From Osedax fenrisi (taxonomy: Eukaryota > Annelida > Polychaeta > Sabellida > Siboglinidae): a DNA stretch of 64,000 bases. The notes beneath the pieces are model-generated. The model had not been told where the DNA came from, searched no databases, and worked only from the letters and a program-made list of their open reading frames with translations. This document shows, in pieces, positions 1 through 19,334 of this stretch (positions are counted from its first letter, which is position 1; every line of letters starts with the position of its first letter). A program made the translations under genes and the position numbers. Where the stretch lies: assembly GCA_964019155.1 (NCBI GenBank), contig OZ025239.1:8370763-8434762 (forward strand). The letters are read 5' to 3'.

Positions 1-1109
1 TCAAATTTATACTACATGAAGGACCATGATAAGATAAAATCACTCTAGTAAAAAATTAAAGTTTCACAAAGTATGAATTAGCAGATGTCCTGTCCTTAAT
101 ATCAGTAAGGTAATTCTTTATAATTTGTTTTTGAATTTCTATTGATTCTAATTTCTATTGCTCAAGAATCCCTTTGTTATATTAACCTTTTTTTTAAATT
201 TTACGTTATGTTATATTCGATTATATATTAATATTTCAGTAAAAATATGTTTAGAAATATATTTTTTTATTATTTTTAAACAATTTTCACAAATAATAAT
301 ATTCATAATGATTTTTTATAATTTAATATAATATAATACCTATATATATAAGGTGATTATAGGGTTTTATAACACCTTTCACAAAATATATTTAATGGGC
401 AACAACAACAGAAAATATTTATATTATTGTGAAGCCCTTTAGAAGAAAACATATAAATATCATTGTAAATTTACAGAAAAAAAAATTATTATAATTCGCA
501 TCATAAATATTATTATTATATTACAATATTATTTTGAAATAAAGTTTGAATAAAAAATAACAATGAATTTTTATTATTTTCATCCTGGAAAAATAATGTG
601 TACTAACTTTTGTTTGTAATATATAATAAAGAATACAATTTCAAATAAGGAAGGATTTATTGAGAAACTAAGATAAATTTGAAAAGAAGACATTTATTTT
701 GTTGTTGTAAAAATGACAATTATAATGTTGTGTACAATTGAAAAGCCTTCAATTCAATATATCTTTAATTTAATTTATTTTTAGAATAATATCTTTGTAT
801 ATTTTAATATATAAACCCAGATAAGTTAAACTGATGTTTTTATGAGTTTTGTATATAACTAAACTTATAAAATACACCTTCAAAACATATAATAAAACTT
901 ATTTATCATATTTCATTAATTAATATTTCTACATCAGTTATTCAAATTAAATTTATAGGTTGATTATTTTTTCTATTTATAATGATTGTATACATCAAAG
1001 ATAATCATATATATATATACATAAGTGATAAAATTGTTCAAGCTATATAGATATATATATATATAGAGCTGTATAATATCAATATTAATACGAATTATTA
1101 TTATAATAG

Positions 1110-1580
1110 CAATGATTTTGCAAAGCAAAGATATGTTAATTGTATATATTTACTTAAAACAAATTTTAATAATTTCTTTTTTTAATAAATATTAATTTTT
1201 TTTTAATAATTTCAATATATAATTTGCAAAGTATTGTTATATAATACTTTAGAATATTACAAAATACATATCATTTTACATTGAAAATGGATCTATTGAT
1301 TTTTTATATTTATCGAATATTGCTGTATATTTTAAGAAAAATAGTTCTAATTATAAAATAATGTTATATTCTTAAAACCAACACTAAATTAAATATTTAT
1401 TGTATTAAAAAAGTACTTAACTTTTCATTTATAATAGTAATATATTTTTCAAATTGACATGTAAACATATATAAACTAAAAATAGAATTAAAATAAATAG
1501 TTTTCAGTATATGTGGGGCAATTGTTCATTAATTTCACAAACTCACTAGAGTGACTTATCTTTCCTTCGGAAAATATTTG
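1110..1580. mobile_element. Inverted-repeat element, 7-9 bp TSD family, end-related copy
   Basis: The ends CAATGATTTTGCAAAGCAAA and TTTCCTTCGGAAAATATTTG match the terminal repeats of copies A-D, and ATAATAG flanks both sides. The interior is AT-rich and does not match the other copies, so this may be a different sub-family mobilised by the same enzyme. Confidence 0.65.
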
Positions 1581-1587
1581 ATAATAG

Positions 1588-2880
1588 TAGGGGAACGTGG
1601 TGAGAACAGGTAGGAGACCTGAATACACCAGAATAAAATAATATTTATACTATATCAAGAATTATAAAAATCATAAAAAGTAAAGAGTTTATGTGAAGAT
1701 TTTAAACCATAGTATAAAATTTAGAAAATATTTTCTAGAATTTTATTTATTTGAAAAGCAGCCATTTTAGAAGTAATTTTACATCCAAAAAGTAAATTAA
1801 AATAGTATATAATTCAATATTTATTTATTATAGGAATAAATTAAGCTTATATGGTATATTTACTATGACATTAATTAATAATATATAGAACATTTTTATA
1901 AATATTAACAACATTTTTTAATAATTTTAAAAAATAACTGAAAACGGAGACTTGAACCACCAAAAATGGAAAAAGTTGAACAATTATTTATAAAATATTC
2001 TAATTTTTTATAAAATATAATCTATATATATATATACATAGTGACAAACTAAAGGTGAGACGAGGGAATATGTCCTCCTAAATATTTGTATGGAAAAATG
2101 TCGATTTTATATTTATTAACCAGTTCCAACGAGCACATATATGGGTGGTAACATTCATTTTATCGATACAATAATATAAAATCATTTGAATTAATATTAA
2201 TTACACTTTATTATTTAATAATTATGTGTATACATTAAACCAATTGAAATATATTAATGTAATTAGGTATATAATGAAATGTAACGTACATTTTATTATA
2301 TTTTTACAAATTATCATTTACTAACAATATATATAAAAAGTGCGTAATGAATACGATTGTTAGCTCTGTCGACAATTTACCAATAAAGTTCTAATTTTTC
2401 ATTCCAGATATAGATTATTTTGAAATCGATACAAATATATTGTTAAGATTGTCTGTACATGATTGTACACGAACGAAAAGGCAACAAAGTATCGTACATT
2501 TCGTTATTGACGACTTCGTTAAAGTTGATGACTATATTTCAACTAATACATGTCAATAATAAAATACGTCTTGTTTTTGTTATTTTTATTTGGTGGAGTC
2601 CTTTCATCTCATCCAGGAACTTAAATGAAGTTTTCACTTATAACCATATATGGCTCTAATGTCCCTTCGAAGCCGGGTGTTGTTTGTTGCTTGTTTGATT
2701 CGATAATTTAAATAAGATTTTATCTTTAGATTTAGAAATAAATTAAAGATGCTAGTGTCTCCCCAAATAAAGGTACGCACATAAGACATTCCTAAATAAG
2801 CCATTATTTAATTTTTTAACTTTTCAATACAAATATTTCTGACAAAATTTAGAAAAAAAAATGTATCCTATTTATTAATT
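1588..2880. other. AT-rich stretch without a gene
   Basis: Apart from the SINE tail near 2575-2685, I see nothing but AT-rich sequence and short TA runs. Open frames here are short, biased to Tyr/Ile/Leu and lack splice support. Confidence 0.6.
2575..2685 (-). mobile_element. SINE, 5'-truncated tail
   Basis: Only the last ~110 bases of the SINE are present on the minus strand: GGCTTCGAAGGGACATTAGA, ATATGGTTATAAGTGAAAAC, TTCATTTAAGTTCCTGGATG and GGACTCCACCAAATAAAAAT. The tRNA head is missing. Confidence 0.8.
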
Positions 2881-3384
2881 ATTATCAATGATTTTGCGAA
2901 GCAGAGATATTGCGCTCTAATTTAACTGCGAAATTAATGAAAAATGCCCCGCCTATATTACAAACTAAATATTCTAATTATATTTTTAGATTACATTTAT
3001 TTGCATGTAAATTTTAAAAATATATCACTATTATAAAAAAAACGTTGTACATGTACATTTTTAATAAAATACAAATTGTATGTATAGTGAATATTTGAAT
3101 AATATAACCAAGGATATGACCTTAATATAACATTAATTTTATAATAAGAATTATTTTTTATAAAAAATACAGCCATATTCAAGAAACATGATAAATGAAT
3201 AGGTATAAAATTTTCAATGTAAAATTATATATATTTTGTAACATATATATATAAAAACATATGTTTAATGTAATCTACTTGAATAATTAGCTTTTGAAAT
3301 TATTTAAACCGTAGTATATAACCGCCACCTATATTTCAAAATAATCAGAATTAAAATATATTTCACGTAAATAGATAGATACTA

Positions 3385-3640
3385 TAGTGACATATCGTTG
3401 ACCTTCTAGTGACATATATTTGACCTACTAGTGACATATCTTTGACCTACTAGTGACATATCTTTGAACTACTAGTGACATATCTTTGACCTACTAGTGA
3501 CATATCTTTGACCTACTAGTGACATATATTTGACCTACTAGTGACATATATTTGACCTACTAGTGACATATCTTTGACCTACTAGTGACATATCGTTGAC
3601 CTACTAGTGACATATATTTGACCTACTAGTGACTTATCTT
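3385..3640. repeat. Minisatellite, 22-bp unit, about 12 copies
   Basis: The unit is TAGTGACATATCTTTGACCT plus AC, with small variants (ATCGTT, ATATTT). The array ends in GTGACTTATCTTTGCTTCG, which looks like the right end of the CAAAGATTTTGCGAAG element family, and a left end of that family (CAATGATTTTGCGAAGCAGA) lies at 2888. Confidence 0.9.
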
Positions 3641-4898
3641 TGCTTCGTAAGATCCTAGTTATAATATACTAAACATGTTTAATGTCTAAAATAATGTTTA
3701 ATTTTAGATATATTAAATTTTTTATAAACATTTTTTTCACCACTCCCCTAAAGAGTGATTATATTTTCCAGATCATACTCTAACGGGGTAGATTCTATAG
3801 CTATGATTTTCAGGAGATTATTTTGGTAATATAAGTATATTTTAGTTCAATATTGGTGATACGTTAAAAAAAATAATAATTTTTAATAACAAAATCTCGA
3901 AAGTTCGCTACTCCTATGTAATTATGTAATTGTATTTTTTATGTTTATAAACAAGGACATTTATTTGAATTTTGTCAATTTTATTTTATCGTAATGGATC
4001 TATATAATAATGAGTATTTTTCTTAAATACTCTATTCTTCTAATAGATAACATTAATATATAATAAATATTATCTATAGAATCCCTAATTACAATATTAA
4101 TTCTTGGATAATTAATTTAAACAATAAAATAAAATTTATATATATATATAGGCCTATTAATTTTCTATTAGGTCAATTTGACTATTTATTAAAATTATAA
4201 ATAGCTACTTTTTTAATTTATAATAGTTGTACACTAAAATATAACATCTTAAGATGCATGCATGTTCTACAGTAGAAACAAAATCTTAAAATCGTAAAGG
4301 TACCAAATCCACAGAAAAAACAGAAATTTATTAATGATTTTAAACAAAATTAAAGAAATTTCATGGTAGTTATAATTTTTTTAAACAAATTGTTATATAT
4401 AGGGATTAATGAATTGGTTTTATATTATATATAATATAAAGTTATCAAATATAATGATTCTATGAAAAAGAATGAGAGGTCAACAAAAATTGTGGAAAAT
4501 CCTATAAATTAAAAAAAAATCCTAGAATTAAAATTATTTGTGTTATGCATTTGATATTATTCATAGGAACTATACACATTAAACATATTCTGAAATATTC
4601 ATGATTGTAGCTTAATTATAAATTTTAAAAATATACATGTTTATTTTGTTGTTGGTATTTCTTACCTATTCCCATATTAATTCCCATGTTAAATGTTACC
4701 AGGAAGACGCTGGCTCAATATTGACCCAAATTAAAACAAAATTGTGTGGGTATTTCAAATACATATATTTAAATTTACACCATTTGAAGTTCGAATCCAT
4801 AATCTATAACATGTTTAAAATCACTCTTTGCTCCCCTAGCATATGGAGGTATATATACACTAAAGAAACATTCATTACATCGATTAGGTATATAATAT

Positions 4899-4901
<3 letters not shown>

Positions 4902-4943
<42 letters not shown>
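4902..4943. repeat. (TA)n microsatellite
   Basis: Uninterrupted TA array; the open frame that runs into it on the plus strand is not supported as a gene. Confidence 0.95.
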
Positions 4944-4945
<2 letters not shown>

Positions 4946-5311
4946 TGATAATCACAATATATCTATGATATAATATTATAGATGTATGGGTGTGCAGACT
5001 ACATGTAGTCGTTAAGTTCATACAGTTTACTTTGTTATAATTATTGAACTAAATTAATTCATGAAACGGCGCAATCTTTTCACGGAACTCGGAGATAGGA
5101 TGCCGTTTTACATCTCACAGCAGGTGGTGGCATACGTCAATGTAATTACATAGTTAAAAAACGAATAGAAATTTAGAAATCAAAAGTAATATTACTACGT
5201 AATACATTGTTTACATTAATGAATAATTACATTTCTATAATATTTCCTATATATATAGTATTGTATGTTATTAATAAATAACACCTATTATATACCTAGT
5301 AAGTATGTATA

Positions 5312-5460
5312 GGGGCGCTGGAATGTATGTAGGGGGACCAACCAATCAAAATAAAATGTGTGGTAAAAGTGGGGGGGAGGGACCAACACATAGGAGATCC
5401 CCTAGATTTTGAAATGGGGGGGGGGACATACCCCCCCCGTCCCCCCTATTGCAGCGCCCC
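5312..5460. mobile_element. GGGGCGCTG MITE, copy 1
   Basis: The element runs from GGGGCGCTGGAATG to TTGCAGCGCCCC between TA dinucleotides, 149 bp. It shares GGGACCAACCAATCAAAATA and GGTAAAAGTGGGGG with the copy at 50644. The interior has long G and C runs. Confidence 0.75.
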
Positions 5461-5920
5461 TAAGTATGTAATATTATTATGCTGTGCGAATTAGATATAT
5501 ATTACATAACTATTGTGATATCCCTTTATTTCCTGAGAAAAGTATACTCAAATATAGAAAAGTACAACTAATACCTCTACAGAATACAATGGACAATGGG
5601 TCGTACAGTATGACTCATCATACACAGAATTGTATCTATTGTGAAATAGTGGTAGGATATACATGTTCAAATAAAATCTATAAACAAATTATAATGTAAT
5701 ACATTAGTAGGATGTATACAGCTATATCTATAGCTTACACACATACATAACACATTCACACACATTCACACACATGTACACACATACACACACACACACA
5801 TATTTATATATATATATAATAAATCTCAATCTCTTTGTGAAATATGTCAATTACATAGATCTATAATATATCATTGATACGACCTATTTACATCACTCTT
5901 CACTTGATATAAACAAGCGT

Positions 5921-5967
5921 CGACACGTGACCGCCACGACACGTGACCTACACGACACGTGACCGAT
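5921..5967. repeat. Triple CACGTG (E-box) repeat
   Basis: Three copies of CGACACGTGACC, each with the palindromic E-box CACGTG, in 47 bases. They lie about 30 bases inside the intron that follows the sushi exon. Confidence 0.7.
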
Positions 5968-5995
5968 GTTATATATAGGTGACCTTTGGGTTTAC

Positions 5996-12643
<6,648 letters not shown>

Positions 12644-12704
12644 CTGTAGTCGACGGGCATGGTAACGTGAAGAAAACATGTATACGCTATGCTCTCGTCT
12701 ATAG

Positions 12705-12738
<34 letters not shown>

Positions 12739-12741
<3 letters not shown>

Positions 12742-13639
12742 GAAAGTAAGCGAATACGGACAGTTCCCGAATACGGACACTCTCGGTATCTCGGAAACCA
12801 TAAATCCTACAAAAAACTGTTAACGAATAAAATATCCGTAATTATATAAATAGTCTGAAAAGGTATTTTTTATTTTTGAATTATTAATAATATTGCTGAT
12901 ATATCCGATAAACTGATTTTATTATTACGTTTTTAAGTTTATGAAAATCAATTTAAACTTAAAACCTTCTCAAGAATATACAAATATATCGATATAAAAT
13001 ATAGCATAATATTATTAAAAAATAAAGCATTCTAAAAGTATATATATAATTTCTATATTTGTTATAAAATATTTATTAAGTTATAAGCATATATTTATAG
13101 GTCATATAAGTCCCTAATACGGACACTCTGGGTGTCTTAATACGGACATCCTATAACCAATCAGCACGCATCGTATGAACTATTCTGATTTTCATAAAAA
13201 TCGCGTGCGTTATAATGCTAATACCACCAATAAAGCTAAATCTAAACATTTTATTATTTAGATACTTAAATTTTATTATTAATTACAAAAATAATAAAAA
13301 TAAATAAATGATTAACTAATTAGATTAGAATAAATTGTTCATAAAATTAATTATAAATAATGTAATTGTAATTTGGCTGATTGATTCATCAATACTATAT
13401 AGTTTATCTAGTGGTATGTAGGGTGTCCGTATTATAACGCAGGTGTCCGTATTCGGGCATGGGTACCGAATATGGACACCCCCGTTATCTATGGAATTAA
13501 AAGATTAAATAAAAATTAAAAATCAAAATAATATCTATAATCATATAATATTAATATATTGTAATTTTTTAATAAAAATGATGATTCCAAAAATGTTAAG
13601 ACCATGTATTGTTAAAGTGTGTATTAGGTTACTTTCCCC
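12739..13639 (+). mobile_element. 0.9-kb TA-flanked element, copy 1
   Basis: The element begins GGGGAAAGTAAGCGAATACG and ends TTAGGTTACTTTCCCC between TA dinucleotides. GTCCGTATT-type motifs are repeated inside at both ends and in the middle (12755-12780, 13115-13150, 13425-13485). The copy at 58712 is homologous along its length in opposite orientation. There is no open frame; it is probably a non-autonomous Tc1/mariner/pogo-class element judging from the TA target. Confidence 0.75.
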
Positions 13640-13716
13640 TAAGTCATTTATAATCCAAATAATATATATAATATATTATACAAGATATACAACTTAACAT
13701 ATAACATATATACAGC

Positions 13717-13718
<2 letters not shown>

Positions 13719-13764
<46 letters not shown>
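13719..13764. repeat. (TA)n microsatellite
   Basis: Uninterrupted TA array just outside the 0.9-kb element. Confidence 0.95.
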
Positions 13765-13766
<2 letters not shown>

Positions 13767-14525
13767 GTATTGAATAAGTTACATTTAATAAATATGTTTA
13801 AACAATTTGTTACTATATTTATAATTATAAGGTAAACTTTCACTGGTAGATCCGGACAAATATTGAATTTTCGTAGTGGCTCGTAACGTCTGAACACAAT
13901 ACTTGCTGGTTATCGGAGTAACTAAAGGTCGACCAAGGTCACATGCATATACAGTAAAATAGATAGTAATTCGATATATATATATAAATTATATTTTAAT
14001 TATTGTAGTTAATGTATAATGTATACTAATTAATATTAAATAACAAATTCAAATGCATGTGTATATATTTCTTTATATTGGTGATATATATATGTGTGTG
14101 GGTATTTGTGTATGTGTATGTTTGTGTAAAGACGCGTGCGTTTAGATGTGTGCGATACACTTAATGTATTCTATAGAGTAAATGAACGACACGCGGCAGA
14201 CTTAATCTGCCGTTAGTGTTTATGTGATCCACCACCAGGAGGAGGAGTTCACATTTAACGATGATTCATTGGTGATCAGCCTCCGACCTCGGCCGATGAT
14301 GAATCACATCCTAGCGTACCTTTTTCTCTGCTCCTATCACACGTATACGGTATCACGTCGTACGTAGCTATTACTTAATCTATTTAGGATGAATCATCTT
14401 TATTTCAACGAAAAGGGCTAACGATGATTTCTATTACACTAATCACACGTCTACGATGTAAATCAATGTAAACATAAATAATACACTTTCGTTTAGGCTA
14501 GAAATATGATTTATTATTTAATAAA

Positions 14526-14676
14526 CCAGTATTCAAGGCTGCGGTTAAACTATAGTTTCTATAGAATAACTGCAGTTAAACTCGAGTAACTCGTGCAAAC
14601 TGCAGGTACATCAGTTTAACTGCAGTTATTCTAGTGACGTATAACTGCAGTTTAACTGCAGACTTGATTACTGGGG
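14526..14676. mobile_element. Short inverted-repeat element (CCAGTATTCAAG)
   Basis: The ends CCAGTATTCAAGGCTGCGGT and, in reverse complement, CCCAGTAATCAAGTCTGCAG are ~30-bp imperfect inverted repeats. The interior repeats AACTGCAGTTAAAC. No target duplication could be confirmed. Confidence 0.45.
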
Positions 14677-14944
14677 AAATTCATCCTAGTAATTATTAAA
14701 GGTCATTTAAAAACTGTAAAGGTCATATATTAGTGTAGTAGTATACATTGTATAGTTACAAAATAAAAGATAGGTATAAAATAATAAATAATAATAAACT
14801 CAGATTTGGCAATTGCCTGGGTGAAGGAAGAAGCAGAGCTTATCAAGTCTTTCACCCATTTATGATTTATAGCTTATATATATATATATATATAGGAACA
14901 TATTATTTGAATAGTTACAGAATAAAATATAAGTATAGCTTATA

Positions 14945-15129
14945 TATATGATAATGAAATATGGTTTATTAGGCACCATTACAAAGTTATGACACTCCTC
15001 GTAAGTGCACGTTAAATAAATAATACAAATAAAATACAACAACCACAATAACAACAAAGTGAAATAAACTAACTAACAATGTGGAAGTAATAAGAACGAA
15101 ATATAAAAGTTAATAATAATATAATGAAA
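14945..15129 (-). mobile_element. LINE 3' untranslated tail
   Basis: Downstream of the reverse transcriptase stop, the minus strand carries GTGCACTTACGAGGAGTGT, CATAACTTTGTAATGGTGCC and TAATAAACC. This resembles the L2-type ending in which a GCGC-like stem precedes a short A/T-rich tail. A related piece (TGGGTGAAAGACTTGATAAG) lies further on near 14815-14860 and may be a second LINE tail. Confidence 0.45.
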
Positions 15130-16046
15130 TTAGATACTGGATAAATATGACTTGAGATGAGCATTGAAGGGGGTGGGAGATTGAATAGATCTTATAGATG
15201 AAGGGAGTGCATTCCAGATAAATGGGACAATGTAGGAGAATGAGCGTTTCTGGAATTTAAGGGAGGATGGCTGTGGGATAATGAGATTAATACTGGAAGT
15301 TGAACGTGTATTGTGGGTGGTGGAGCGAATTAAGAGAAGGTCAAATATATATGAAGGAATGGAAAAATATATAGATGTATGGGTAATAGAAAGGAGTCTA
15401 ATTAGGGATCGTTTTCTATAGTGAAACCAGTTTGGTATAATTTGAAATGAGTCAGTAGAGGAATGGTCAGATAGTTTAATATTGAAAATGGATCGTATAG
15501 ATCATCTGATGATTCTATTTAATGGGGCAATTGAAGAAGCAGGAAGGATATATAATAAAGAAGAACAATAATAAATACGAGAAATTACAAGTGAATTAAT
15601 AAGGACAGCACATAGGGGACGAGTAATATGTTTACGGATACATCTGATTCTAAATAAATGATAATTATCTGCTTTAGAAATGTTAGCAATATGGCTAGAA
15701 AAAGATAGATCAGAGTCAAAAATAACAAAAAGATCGAGGACTGAGTTGGAAGGTGAAATAAGAATCTTGTCGAGATAAAGAAATGGAACGATGAGGAGTT
15801 CGTAGGTATATTGAGGAGGGCTGTTTTTGAAGTATTTAGTAAAAGGTTATTGGAGAGAAGCCAGTATTTAATAGAGGAGGCACACGCAATTAGTTGAGAA
15901 TTTTCTGGAGTAGAAGTAGAGAGGAATGAGTAGAGTTGGATATCATCAGCATATATATGATAGAACATGCTAGGAAATGTGGATATAATATACCTTATAG
16001 GTGCTATATATGGAGGATAGAAGTGGGCCTAGGACAGAACCTTGTA
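15130..16046 (-). pseudogene. Degenerate L2/CR1-like LINE, 3' half of reverse transcriptase
   Basis: This is a fragment of a non-LTR retrotransposon. From 16046 downward one frame reads GSVLGPLL, and after a one-base shift another frame reads FYHIYADDIQLYSF, with the catalytic YADD of reverse transcriptase. It continues through NLLLNTSKT, and after another frame change VIFDSDLSFSSHI, SRIYYCSSLLYILP, and ends FIWNALPSSIRS...LKSYLSSI with TAA at 15132-15130. Order and motifs match the RT and thumb of L2/CR1-type LINEs. At least two frameshifts and one internal stop (before SIRSIFNI) break it. The endonuclease and 5' half are absent. Confidence 0.8.
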
Positions 16047-16496
16047 TATATATAGGAACTTATATATATAGCTACCTATATACAGGAAATGAAATCAATT
16101 ATTTGGATAGGAACAAAATAAAAGATAGGTATACCTTACATTTGCAATTTCACAATTATAATGTAACGTATATTACTGAAATCGAATTTGAACTATAATT
16201 ATTTAATGAAATAAACTTGAATTCACTCGTATAGGTTAACATACATAGACGTACTAAAAATAGAATGTAACTTCGATTAAAATGTAGCTAATTTATAAAA
16301 TATGTTTAACCTAAAGTAGTTTTTAGACATATGTCATAAATTAATATTAATGTAGACATTACTATATATAAATCCTATAGGAGGGATTCTTTTTTGTATG
16401 ATAAATTATCATTGATAATGCAAGCGATATTGAATGGGATATAACATCATAACAGGGAGATACCCTGATTATATTATATATAATATATATAGTATA

Positions 16497-16504
<8 letters not shown>

Positions 16505-16585
<81 letters not shown>

Positions 16586-16700
16586 CGAGTTTGTGTGTAT
16601 GTATTTGCGTGTGTATACATATATATATATATAGGTATATGTATATGGGTTCCAATAACCCACTGGGTGGGTGTATACCACCACAACTACATATGTATGA

Positions 16701-16766
<66 letters not shown>

Positions 16767-16813
16767 TTGTGTGTGTGTTTGTATGTATGTGTGTGTATGT
16801 GTGTGTGTGTGTG
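16505..16813. repeat. Compound (TA)n(TG)n microsatellite pair
   Basis: Two TA arrays (16505-16534 and 16704-16754) each run into TG arrays (16535-16581 and 16755-16813), separated by about 120 bases of unique sequence. Open frames here are repeat artefacts. Confidence 0.95.
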
Positions 16814-17254
16814 CGCGCATATATGCAGTCATATGATGTTTTGTTTTGATATGAAACATGATTAATTATATTGATTTGATTTTTGATACCTGTACATTGT
16901 ACAATTTAAATATTTGTTTATGTTAATATAGTTTTATGAATTTTATTAAATTTATAATTTTATGAAATTAAAAAAAGTTGATTGACACTTCATTTTATTA
17001 TTAAGGATGTCAATCACAATTCGTCTGCTATTTTATTAGAAGTCACATTCGTTCGCTAATTTACTCGTTTAGTATGCAAAATGTTAGTAGTTAATTATTA
17101 GTATTTATGCATACTTATATTATTATACAATGAAAATTATATAATATATTAATATAATTCATATACTATTATGGTATATGTTTTATAGTTAATTTTCTTT
17201 TTAAATAAGTTTTACCCATCTATTTATATTAAAAAATATATATTCAATATTATA

Positions 17255-17352
17255 TTATATATTCTTTAATAAACAATATAATATATTATAATAATTAATT
17301 CATATTACATAGTTCATATAACATATTAATAATTCATAATTTACATTATATA

Positions 17353-17388
<36 letters not shown>

Positions 17389-17495
17389 ATTATATTGAAT
17401 ATTAATTTCTATTATATATAATGTAAATTATTAATATATTATATGAACTATGTACTATGAATTAATTATTATAATGTATTATATTCAATAGATTA
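17255..17495. repeat. Large imperfect inverted repeat
   Basis: Arms of roughly 100 bases (ATTAATTCATATTACATAGT, TCATATAACATATTAATAAT on the left; ATTATATGAACTATGTACTA, TGAATTAATTATTATAATGT on the right) surround a (TA)n centre near 17370. Confidence 0.7.
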
Positions 17496-17704
17496 TAAAT
17501 TATATTATACAACCTATAACATTATAACATCCATATGAAATGAATAAAACGTTATAAAACGATGTAATAATATTAATTATTTTGAATATATAATTTTGAA
17601 TATTATATATTTATCTAACATGTTACATATACCGTATATATATAGTTATACATATATGTATGTTTTATAATTAATGTTCTTTTAAAATAAGTTTATTTAT
17701 TTAT

Positions 17705-18260
17705 ACTATTATTATTTTACTTAAATATATAAGATTTAATTTAATATTATGTAATTTAACTGGTTGTAATTTTATTTTACAAATTTGTTTTAATACATTA
17801 TACACTATATATATATATCCGGATATATATGTATAACGTTTATCCCCAGTTTATCCATAGTTAATGATACATAGATATATTTATATTCAAAATTATATAA
17901 TATAAATAATTTATTGAATTTAAAATTTAGATAAATATAAATTATATGTAATAAGCATAAATTATGTATTATTTTTATATATATATTATTATTTTACTTA
18001 AATATATAAGATTTAATTTAATATTATGTAATTTAACTGGTTGTAATTTTATTTTACAAATTTGTTTTAATACATTATACACTATATATATATATAATAT
18101 ATAATATATATATATCCGGATATATATGTATAAAGTTTATCCATAGTTAATGATACATAGATATATTTATATTCAAAATTATATAATATAAATAATGTAC
18201 TGAATTTAAAATTTAGATAAATATAAATTATATGTAATAAGCATAAATTATGTATTATTT
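17705..18260. repeat. Tandem duplication, period 277 bp
   Basis: TTTTACTTAAATATATAAGA, CTGGTTGTAATTTTATTTTA, CCGGATATATATGTATAA and GTAATAAGCATAAATTATGT all occur twice in the same order. The second copy has a longer TA tract and lacks about 12 bases after the CCGG motif. Confidence 0.85.
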
Positions 18261-18921
18261 TATAAAATATAATTTTGAAAACAAGACCAATAAAAATAAT
18301 AATTGTAAACTAAATGAATTATTATGCTGTGCATCTTATGTTAATAGTTTTTTTTATAATAATATTGATTTCTTTACAAATAGAATTTATTTTTAATTAA
18401 ATGCAGTCATGTAAATATTTGTTATTTATTATTTTATTTTATGAATTTTATTTATATAGCTAATAAAAAATATAAAATTATATATCAGATTTAAAAAGTA
18501 ATCCATTCAATGGAAATGAAATTCAATGTCTAATCCCTATAATATAAAATTAATCTCAACAAATATTAAATATTAAATTGTAATAAATTAGAAGTATTTC
18601 AAATATTATTTTATCATAATAGTATAAATAGTACATACTATGTATTATTATAAATAAATAATTATAAAATAAATACATTTTATTGACAAAATAAAATATA
18701 TTATTATAATAAAAAACTTATTTTTGTATCTTACATTTTTATAATATCTTTCAAATTCTACTAAATAATTTGTTATTACCATTTAGTTATCAATTTATAT
18801 TTACCTCTGATATATTTTTCATTTAAAATATCTTATTTAATTGTTTCTTTAATAATTTAGTAACATTATAAATAAAAATAATTATTAAATAACCGTATTT
18901 TTCATGTTTACCTCGAAATTA

Positions 18922-18923
<2 letters not shown>

Positions 18924-18979
<56 letters not shown>
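18924..18979. repeat. (TA)n(TG)n microsatellite
   Basis: A TA array of 24 units ending in four TG units. Confidence 0.95.
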
Positions 18980-19292
18980 AGCATATATGCTATAGATCTA
19001 TAGATCTAACTAAATCTATAGTAGTATACCAATAATAAAATACAAATATATGATGTGCACTGCACACTGTTCAGTTATGAATGTGGGCCATACATACACC
19101 ATACATAAATAATATATAAATATATGTAATATATGTAATATATATATATTAATATTTTATATTTAGGGGTTACAAATTATCATTTAATATAATTTATTCG
19201 AAAAAATGAAATATAAATTTATTTGAATAATTAAGAATTCAGATAAAATATAAATGTATATACAAATATATATAGAATATATATATAATATA

Positions 19293-19334
<42 letters not shown>

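Noticed and set aside
3385..3640. CRISPR-like array
   Set aside because: Units are contiguous with no unique spacers, and the DNA is animal.
14281..14395. Exon upstream of the CUB exon (minus strand, TYDVIPYTCDRSREK)
   Set aside because: Phases would fit, but the acceptor has no pyrimidine tract and the spacing to the next Cys is too short for a CUB start.
16434..16859. Several open frames of Tyr-Ile and Cys-Val repeats
   Set aside because: They are translations of (TA)n and (TG)n arrays.
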